Source of the DNA: Agaricus subrufescens
Taxonomy: Eukaryota; Basidiomycota; Agaricomycetes; Agaricales; Agaricaceae
Assembly: GCA_029945375.1 (NCBI GenBank)
Contig: CM057057.1
Span: forward strand, 3,410,001-3,474,000
Reading direction: 5' to 3'
DNA: 64,000 nucleotides
Position numbers and translations under genes: made by a program. The notes beneath the pieces were generated by a model. The model worked only from the letters and a program-made list of their open reading frames with translations, was not told the DNA's origin and ran no database searches. This document shows positions 55,367-64,000 of this stretch, piece after piece; position 1 is the first letter of the stretch, and each line of letters starts with the position of its first letter.

Positions 55367-58300
55367 TCAAATGACAGAGATGACGATAGACGCATAAGGC
55401 TGCGGTTGTTCAATTCGCAAGAGATTTTTCGTCGCCAAAACTAAAGGCAATGATCAAATTCGACCTTCGCGATGACAGCGGGCCCGGGATCCTTACCGAG
55501 ACAATGGTAGAATGCAGACGCCGCAATATGCCTTGTACTTGCGACAGCCGGAACGATAGTGGCAAACTTCAGCTCATCATTTGGCTTTGCTTGGCGCTGC
55601 ATTTTCGCATACCTGAGGCAAGTGAATCTTCACACCTGCCATATACGCGATAGTCCTTACTCTAGGAAATTGAAAGAATTCTTCTCCAATGTTACCAACG
55701 CCACCTCAGATACCTGAGAATCCTCGGCACCATTTCGGATACCATCTGTGATACACGCTCTCAGCAGACAATTTCTGTTGGACTAGCTCCATAGACTCGC
55801 CTTCGAGAGGAGGAAACTCCTCCCCAAAAGCCTGGGAACTACGGCCTTCTGTTGCTGACGAAACTGTGCCTAAACCTAAGACTGCACTAGCACTTCGACT
55901 GTACGTCAGTGGACTTCTGAGCGGACTGTCATGCAATCGGACATCTGCATCCGCAAAGTCGACTCTGTCACTCAGAAAACGCCCACCCGCCGAGGAAGTG
56001 GCCCCAGCGTTGTCCCATGGGAACATAGACCTCTGTGATTCGAAGGAGTCTTTCGCCTGAATATCGATGCCAAACTGGCTTCCCCGTTCTGCGGAGGAAG
56101 CTCGAGACCTTTGACGCCCTTGGCCAGGCTCCTGTACAACGAAGAAATATCTTAGACTCCGACAATAACTTTGCCATTTAGGGGCTTACTTCCGAGGACC
56201 TTCTCTGTGCAGAATCCGCATGATCATCACCGTGTGGCTGTGGATCCTTCGCAAAGTTCAGTGAATGAAAAAAGACACGTGCAATTGGCGAACCATGCTG
56301 GCTCCTCGACCCAGCATCGGGTCATCAAATTCCTGGGCCTCAAGAAAGAACTGCGCCGAGTTAGCCATGTCATCCATCGCACCTGCTGTAGTGTGGCTCT
56401 TGATCTTTTTTCTTGGTGGCTCTACACCAACAATCTCAGCACGTACTCAAAAAATAGAGAAAGTGTCTCAAAAACCCTGGTCGTAGCGGTCGATAATGTT
56501 GATTCTCCCATGCGCTTGAACCTTGAAATTTTTACGCCAAAACTGTACCAATTGTTCGGCGTTGACTACATGATCCCTTCAGTGTCCCGGATGTAATCGA
56601 TTTGGCTCAAACTCACTGCCTTGCGGTACTCCCCAGATGATGTCGCTAACCATTTTGTTTGCATCTTTTTCCAGCTTCTTTCGAAACATTTCCTTCCGCA
56701 GCTCTTTTTGACTTTCCGTATATCTTGCTCGTGCAAACTACAATTCTGTATGAATCAATGTGGCGGAGCAAGAGAAGATTCTGAATGTACTTTGAGCTCC
56801 TCATCAGTAAGTTCTATTCTTGCGTCCAGGAGGAGCCTCAATCTCTTCCTCTTTCTCCCAGAGCTTCCATCTTCCTGTGGTATATCCATTGAAGGTGGCT
56901 GTTCACTGACGAGATCCTGGACTTGCGGAGGGTGAAGATCCAAAGGGTCGGCCTGATTTTCATTTCTCGGGGAGAAAGGTTGCCTATTGTTTTCATTCTT
57001 TTAATTGCGATAGTGTCAATGCCATCTCGAACGCCATCAATAGGAGCGCACCTTTTTGGAGGCCTCTGAAGGCGTCGATGGTGCATGCCCATGCTCAAAT
57101 CCGACCTGGGCCATACTTTCGAAATCTGCGATCGGTAAGTCCAAATCCATATCGAAATCCATGGCACGACCGTCTGCATCTGCGTTCCCGGCAGAATTCC
57201 TGTCGCAATCTAGTGATCTAGAAAGTGATAGGTCTGATGTCAAAATTACTCACATTGCAGGATGTGGTGCCTCGCCTACTGCCCACCCCAGCTCCCTTGC
57301 GAGTTCATCACCTAAACCTTCAGCCAGGTCGTACCCATCTGACATTCCTAAAAAGTTGTCTTCAAAGTCGAATCTCCCCTCAAACTGCGACGAGGACAAT
57401 TCCACCCCGTTCGCAGATTTGAAGGCCTCCCCGAGGGAGCTCGAGATGAAACTATCATGGCCATGATGTTCTCTTAGAGTATGGTCATCCTTTCGCGCCA
57501 CCCCCACTGCTGAAATTTTTGCCCCTTTGATCTTCAATTGCTGAGCTTTGGGATCAAATGCCTCGTCGTCGTCGTTGACGATCAAATCATTTTCACCTGA
57601 TCAATCGCGACTAAATTGCCATTTCTATGTATCGAAAGGCATGTAACTCACCATGCCCTTCATCATCCCAGCCCTATGAAGGTCAAGAACGGTGAGTAAT
57701 TCCCCGAAATGGGCATGCTATCTCCTCACAGAAAATAGGTCCTCGAGCATGAGAGCGCGGGTCGAATTTGGATCGTTCGAAATTGTTACAGCCTGTGCAC
57801 TGGAACTTTTTATTCAGATTTGAGCACTCATTGATTTTGAAATCCTACCGAGCACTGGTTTGAGTTAACATGAGGTTCTTATCAGCCGCCGCGTTCTGAT
57901 GCATCTCTTGCACCAGTTTCTTCAGGCCGGCCACACATGTGTTGACGTCAGTAATAAACAGATCTTGTTTCACTACACCAGATGGTATTAGCTGCGAGCT
58001 GTGACGCAGAGAATTAGCAAACCTTTGTATACGCTTGGGAAACAGCGCATATATGCCGGGATTAGGCGATGGCGGCAAGTACTAAACCATCGAACCTACC
58101 GAACAGCACCGTACATCAAATTACTGGATAATCGCAGAGCCAATGGTTCAGTAGGTTCAGCAATAAGATCACAGAGTTGGGCTATATCAGCAACCATGAC
58201 CGATCGCTTTGGAAGTTTTTTGAAGACAGATTTTGACCCTATTGTGGCGGCTAGCCTGCACACCACGATGAAATTAGAGGTTTAAGTTACGAGTTGTGTT

Positions 58301-58376
58301 CTGGTATCACTTGCGCATACCAGAGCAAGCCAAAGCCGCTATCCCTTCGAGAGAGGAGCTCAGGGGAGAAGAACAT
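55367..58376 (-). CDS. REC8: Meiotic cohesin alpha-kleisin REC8
   Basis: The N-terminal kleisin domain starts at ATG 58376 with MFFSPELLSRRDSGFGLLW, then LAATIGSKSVFKKLPKRSV, LCDLIAEPTEPLALRLSSNL, MYGAVRVYKVKQDLF. WLAATxGSK and EPLALRLSSNL separate REC8 from RAD21/SCC1. An 11-nt microexon at 58023-58033 supplies VYK. The long middle is acidic and Ser-rich, with many short exons, a separase-target area in principle. The C-terminal winged helix is split by an intron at about 55420-55475: AASAFYHCL then VLATKNLLRIEQPQPYASIV, ending at 55367. REC8 bridges Smc1/Smc3 and holds sister centromeres through meiosis I. Exon limits between about 55700 and 57700 are not all resolved. Confidence 0.9.
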
Positions 58377-58518
58377 GGTTAAGGATTGCGGGAACGAAGC
58401 TCAGACTAGATTTATATGGTGGTCGTGACTGCCAATGGCAGCTGTCCATCTAAGGCGGAACATGGGCCAAAAGAGGATACTGCACTACCTACCATACGCT
58501 AAATTTACAAACGCTTAT

Positions 58519-60560
58519 CTACATCTTCGACCACCTCGTTCTGTTATCTCCACTAGCGATGCGGGCAAACAACTCGTCTCGATTATTGATCCAAACGAAT
58601 CGTTCCTGTTTTTCTACCGCGAGGCCATCTGGATCTACTGCGCTCGAAAAGATATCTAGTCCTTTCAAGAGCCCCACCTTCTTCACGCGCGTGATATCGC
58701 GTAACAAGATGATGACTTTGGGGTCGAATGACACTAGCGAAGTGAAGTAGAGTTTAGTCGGCGTGAGCGTAATTATACCTGGAGCGGACGAATGTTGTGC
58801 AGGAAAAGCTAGAATATGTTTTTCAGGATGGATACCCTGGTGTAGTTTATCAAGCTTACTGAGTGTGCCGGGTGAGCTTGCGTTGGGAGGTCTCTCAGAC
58901 CTCAGTTCCTCATCCTAACGAAAATATATACAATGATTCGGGTACGAATGACAAATTGACTCACGGGCACTTTCGTGAGGAACCGCTTCCCATCGTGCAA
59001 GAAAGACTTTCCTGAATCGATAGCCTGTCCCATGCGGTCCATAGCAGACCGTCTTTCCCGGACTGTTGTCAAATTCGATTCACTACCTGATATGCTTGGA
59101 TCGGATGCTGAGGCCAACTTGGTACTACTTGACTTTTTAAACTTTGAAGGGCTGATCTCGAGACCAGCATCAATACGTCGAGAGATCATCTCCATAGCAT
59201 ACTCAAAATCGTTTGGTGCGTTCGACAAGGGGGACGGAAGGCTTTTGATAAACCATGTTAGGATTATGCAGGATGATTAACTTTTCTTCTCACCGAAGCC
59301 TATCCTCTAGGGGAAGAGAAAGTATCACAGGAGTGATATGCCAATAGAAAAATCCTATACTGCCCAATAATGTTTTCAAGACAAGCTCAGCAGGAGCGAC
59401 TAGGGCTGTGATGGACAAGGCAATGAGGAGCTGAAAATAGTTTCAACAGTGTGATTCAGATAAAAGTAAAACATAAAACGAACACCGCAATACAGCCAAG
59501 AACTCGCTGGTTTTCTCCAGATGAAAATACTATAATGATATGAGCCACCGATTATTTACCTTGACCTTGAACTTACTTTTTGGCCCGTTCATGGAAATCA
59601 GCGGTTTCATTCATCATGTAAAGGCACAAACGTTTCAACCACTCAATTTGTTCTGAATCGGTGAGGCCCTCTGTGCCAACTGGTTCTGATCCATCCCCAT
59701 CCCCATCCCCGAGAGAATGAGTTCCGGCGGTCCCGAAAATTGATTTCTCCTTGGATGGGAAGACTGCAAGGTTGCCAAGTCTCCAGGCATCCTTGATTCC
59801 AAAAGAGTTAGAGGATAGGCGACGATATAGCTGATCTCCAAAATAGTCAGCTTCATGTATTTCTTCGCGGTGCTGTTTGAGTTCGGATAGGCTCGGGTAG
59901 GGTAGAAACCGGTGTCTCAATAGCACGAAGAGCAGATAGATAGGTAGTGCCGCTGGCAAGAGATCGTTCCACCATAGAAACCAAAATCCCTTCGTAACAA
60001 TCGATGATAAGTTCTCTGGATGGGTGACCGAGTACTCACAGCACACAAAGTTGCACTTGTCTTCCGGTCCTCCCAAGTGGCAAGATGATATAACTGCAAT
60101 ATAAATGGGAGATAATGTGGAACAATAGCTAAGTAAAGACGTTGACCGGCGAGGCGAAGACGATTCAACGTAAACTCTTGAGCGGGCTTGGGAGCAAGGT
60201 ATGGTCGTACAAACCACTACAAATTAATATTAGCCTTCCGCTTTATGAGTGGAAAGAATGGGAACCTCACTTGTGTTGCATATTCGGAATAAGAATCAGG
60301 CGTCATTTGTGATATTTGTGGCGCCGGGGCATTAGGAAGTTTGACTTCGTCAACATGCTATGTGCATAGCCATTAGTGACATTCATACATAGGTTGCGAG
60401 TAATCCTCACTGTAGAGAAGAGACGCAGAACCCTTTCTATTTCTTCTGCTTCATAAATTTCGCGGAGCTGCGCTTCACTCAACTCTTGTGGAGGAGGAGG
60501 GGTCAAAAGCTCAGGTTCATTTTCTGGAATGGGAGGCGGAGTAGAATTGGTGGGGTCCAT
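58519..60560 (-). CDS. GRAM-domain membrane protein
   Basis: The ATG at 60560 gives MDPTNSTPPPIPENEPELLT. Exons then encode HVDEVKLPNAPAPQIS, WFVRPYLAPKPAQEFTLNRL and RLYLAIVPHYLPFILQLYHL, followed by hydrophobic segments LLPAALPIYLLFVLLRH and, further on, LLIALSITALVAPAELVLK. A Ser-rich linker (RRIDAGLEISPSKFKKSSST) leads to a C-terminal GRAM domain with HILAFPAQHSSAPGIITLTP, KLYFTSL and KVIILLRDITRVKKVGLLKG, ending at 58519 with RTRWSKM. GRAM domains are PH-like lipid or protein binders. Such multi-pass GRAM proteins often sit at membrane contact sites or the ER; the specific role here is unknown. The start is 199 bp from INCENP, a divergent promoter. Confidence 0.8.
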
Positions 60561-60759
60561 TGTTTCAGTGGTTGAGAGCAATGATGTCTGCGCATGTCGA
60601 GCCTTTATACATACGGTCTGGTAATGTTGGAGCAGGGCAGGGCATCGCAGATCAGTGAGATCACTTAATAATAAGAGACTTGGGACGGTCACGTGGCAGA
60701 CGCGTTCCCATGTTTTCCTTTTCTGGCGGCGTCGTCTTGTTGTAATCGCTCCTCTCGCT

Positions 60760-63700
60760 ATGGCACAGTCCACCCTCCTAGGATGGGCGAACTCGGTTCG
60801 TATGACAATGGCAAATGATCCAGGGCGTGAACTGTTTCAGGAACATGTTCAGACTCATGGATTCTCTTTCCTCGACAACTACCTCGATGATATCCTCTCC
60901 GGAGCAAAACAAGAGTACGTGACAAAATCCCGCCCCTTGGCTTGTTTCACCTCAAATTGGATAGTCCTCTCATAGAACTCGTTAAAACTCCTGGGCGAAA
61001 AAAGGCGATATCCCAGAAGATAAAGTTCGCCACCAAGCTGGCCCAGATCAGCACTGCGCCATTGGAGGTGGGGTTATATATCTCCTACGTGCTTGTGGCA
61101 CTGCTTATGTTCAACATTTGTAGGAGTTCAAAGAACCCTCTAAGCAAGAACGGGAAAGCTCTCCTGTAGCTAACGATCTTACTCAAGCCTTGCTGAGCGT
61201 AAAACAGGGCTCGGAAGACGTGCCTTCTCCGAAAGCCAGCCAGGCAACACTGTCAGCGGGAACAGCACCTTCGGATGAAGTCAATTATCCAAGCCCTAAA
61301 CAAGATCATGCTCTGGCTCCGACGCATAGTCAACCCGAGCTCTCTGTGATTGCAGAAGATGATGAAGCCATGGACATCACTATCGCTCTCATAAGAGGAG
61401 CAACAGATCCTTCGCCCTCTGGCGACGCACGAAATCAAGCCTTGACAGTAGAGGCTATTGGGACTCAGTCTTTCCCACAAGAGAAGCGTCACTCCGACCA
61501 AAGCAAACGTACAGATTCAATATCACCAGCAAACGTATCTGCTACGCCCCCTACCATTCCAGTCAATTCTGCTCTCAATGGCCATTCCACCAAAGGTGAA
61601 GAAGGATCTGCAGGTGTCGACATAGTCGTCCCCCTTCGTGACGTGGAAGCATCACCAGTTTCACCCAAATCTATTCATAAGGGTATCCGACCGACACTTC
61701 CCTTACCAGAGCCCGTACCTCTCCGAAAGTCAACGCGTTCGGCAAAAGATTTATCACTTGGCAACGTTATGCTTGGTGCGGCCACTCCTGGGAATACAGG
61801 TGCTGGAAAACGTACCTCCTGGTTAATGAAAGCGCGAGAAGTTAAGGCGATGGAGGGTATACCAAAGAAGTCGACTGTAACACCTACGTCGTCCGCCACG
61901 GTGGTTCTTTCTGGCGTCAAACGCAAGAGTGATGATGCCATAGATTCTTCAGACCAAGGAGACGAGGAAAGATTGTCGAAAGCGATGAAGACAAAGAAAG
62001 AAGAAACTGTCCCGGCGAAAATCGCATCCCCAAAGCTTCCAGCTGCAAAACCGGAGGTATTGACGGAGACACTGGAACGGCAGAATAAGGATGAAATATT
62101 GGACTTACTAAAGAAGACTGTACAGAGTCTCGAAACGCGATCTGAGAAGCCCAGTAACAGGCTCTCCGGGAATACAGCCATTGCACTAGCTCAAGCGCGA
62201 GCTCAAGCCGAAGCCAGAATTGCGGAGCGTAACCATAACTCTGGTATTGGGGATGTTGCTGGTACTACAACTGAACCAGGATCTGAGGCACGCTCCGTTA
62301 CAAATTCCTCGACGAAGTCGGAATCTAGCTCCCGTGTTAGTGATCTATTTCCTTCTGAAGGGAAGGTCAAAGACAAGTCAAAGTCTCCCGGAAAACATTC
62401 GCCTTCTCGTGTTCACGTTCAGACTTACATGCCCAAGTCGTCGGACTCACTAGAGATAGGAAAACACGCGAGTACCTCAACCACGCCCCCTCATTCTCCC
62501 CCGCCGCAAATAAGCCAAACGATTCCGGTCTTCAATAAGCCTTCGCCGGTTTTCGTCCCTCCCGCAACTTCTTCAACACGACCGTTACCAATGCCACCGC
62601 CCTTCCCCGAAGCCAACTTCGGTTTCCCTCCTCTTCCTACTTTCACCAAGCCTGCATCCATGACACTCGGAATCTCGCCACGACTGCCTTCACCCGTTGC
62701 GAATCAACCTGCCGCTCCCAGGGCACAACCCAACCTCGAGCCTACGCAATCGGATAACTTGTTTGGTGATCGTGGAAACACTGAAGCCTGGGTCCCGTCA
62801 ATACAGGATACCGAGCGCTCGAGTGTGTTTGGCTCTCAACCAGTTGCCTTTGGTCACCAGAATGCACTAGATGATGATGACAGTTGGCCACTGGATGCAA
62901 AGGCATCGCAAAACATTCACTGGCCATTCAGCGGGTTTAGTAAAGAAGATAGTATGACATGGAGTACACATCCATCGCCGCATCACGATGCCACCTCTCA
63001 TTCCAAGGGCTCTGGAGGACACGAGGATGCTCGGAGCCTTAAGATGAAAGACGCAATTCTTCTTCCTAGTGGATTAGTCTACGACATGGATATCGAACCG
63101 AAAGATCAAGACACTGGCGCAAAACAGAAGTCAAAGCCAAACGAGCTCACCGTCAGCCGAACTCCGCCGCCCGAGGTACAAGTCTTCCTTCCGTTCCTTT
63201 TTATATGTACTCATCGCTTCACAGTCTAACGTCCAGCGTGGTCCATTCTCTGCGGCCACAACATCATCACAGTCACAGGTTGAGATACCCAGCCAATCAT
63301 CTAAATCCAGCGGGTCTATTGGAAGGAAGGAATCTGAAGCAAAAAAGGTCACCCAAGCGGCTGGAGTTCTTGCCAAGAAGGTAAATCTATCTTCAAGACT
63401 CAGAAACTTATTGACACTTCGCGGAAACCACAGGAAGATGACAAGAAGGTAGCACGTTTGAAAGAGACCGAGAATCGGCGCCAGATTGCTATGCAACGCA
63501 AAGTTGAAGAAGAAAAAATTAAGCAGCAGGAACAGGAACGTAAGATTAAAGATGAGGTCGAGCGGAGGAAACGAGAACGAGAGGAACAGGTGGAGAAAAA
63601 GCCACTAAAGTCAGCTACGTCAAGCAGCTCGTTGAAAAAGGTAAGAAAACTTGATTTGGTTTGGGTGATGTGTCTGATTTTGGGTCAGGACGAAGAGATC

Positions 63701-64000
63701 ACAAAGAAACGTAAGCTGGAAGAAAAGAAACAAGAGCTCAAGAAGCAATTATCCTTCAACAAGTCGGGCTTCCGACCTACAGCCTCCAAACAAGTCAACG
63801 CATTGAGTTCTTCTACAGCTTACAACGCTTCCCTGTCCCAATCTACAGCGTCGACTTCGGCATTCAAACTGAACGAGAAGCCCTCAAGGATGCCGACGGC
63901 TATTTCCGCGAAAGACAAAACAAAACCGTCACAGAAGGTGCCGGTTGACGAGGAGCACGTACAACCCTCTCAAATCATACAGACACAAATGGCAGCCAGA
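60760..64000 (+). CDS. Inner centromere protein INCENP, 3' end beyond window
   Basis: The ATG at 60760 gives MAQSTLLGWANSVRMTMAND, then FSFLDNYLDDIL and, over a 50-nt intron (about 60913-60962), PLIELVKTPGRKKAISQ. This short helical N-terminus resembles the Survivin/Borealin-binding part of INCENP. A long Ser/Pro-rich exon (61142-63178) has several Ser/Thr-Pro sites suited to CDK phosphorylation. From about 63430 a charged single alpha helix follows, as in ARLKETENRRQIAMQRKVEE and KRKLEEKKQELKKQLSFNKS. The IN-box that activates Aurora B should come next but lies past 64000. With Aurora, Survivin and Borealin it forms the chromosomal passenger complex. Other coiled-coil proteins are possible until the IN-box is seen. 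Confidence 0.8.

Overview
The window is nuclear DNA of a filamentous basidiomycete, most likely an Agaricomycete. The genes are dense and mostly split by 45-65 nt GT-AG introns, and several carry exons of only 11-20 nt. Other signs are a mitochondrial AIM9-type kinase-fold gene, a NACHT remnant of the Agaricomycete type, fungal Ty1/copia and chromodomain Ty3/gypsy elements, and serine/threonine-rich single-pass membrane proteins. I cannot fix the order or species from sequence alone.

Layout. 1-4.5 kb: the 3' end of a D-serine dehydratase-like gene, a Rab4-type GTPase, and a Ser/Thr-rich single-pass membrane protein. 4.6-30.3 kb: a transposon island. It holds a truncated copy of an isochorismatase-family gene split by a copia element (5996-11300), an AIM9-like gene split by a second, very young and apparently intact copia element (11823-18389), a decayed chromodomain gypsy element (20071-26213), a CpG-poor stretch without clear genes, and the intact isochorismatase-family gene (28717-30256). 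31.2-41.6 kb: a second Ser/Thr-rich membrane protein paralogous to the first, a membrane protein of unknown function, a family-31 glycosyltransferase, a short SGT1-like CS-SGS protein, dihydrofolate reductase, mitochondrial bL36, and an EamA/SLC35F-like transporter. 41.6-45.6 kb: gene-poor, with a broken NACHT fragment. 45.6-64 kb: a PPZ-type phosphatase, ribosomal uS17 (RPS11), DNA ligase I, mitochondrial pyruvate carrier 1, an unknown Pro/Gln-rich-start protein, isopentenyl-diphosphate isomerase, the meiotic kleisin REC8, a GRAM-domain membrane protein, and INCENP running off the right edge.

The housekeeping genes are compact. Neighbours often converge or follow each other within 17-150 bp: SGT1-like to DHFR 50 bp, DHFR to bL36m 17 bp, ligase to MPC1 61 bp. 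I see no operon-like functional module, although DNA ligase I, REC8 and INCENP all act in chromosome replication or segregation and lie within 16 kb.

The most informative biology is in the island. The two copia elements have near-identical LTRs, 5-bp target duplications, and primer-binding sites complementary to the anticodon arm of initiator tRNA-Met (half-tRNA priming). One of them has just split an otherwise perfectly in-frame gene. The gypsy element has decayed almost entirely by CpG transitions, as expected for cytosine-methylated heterochromatin. The two Ser/Thr-rich membrane proteins share a juxtamembrane signature that I do not recognise as a named domain; this is the best candidate here for an undescribed protein family.
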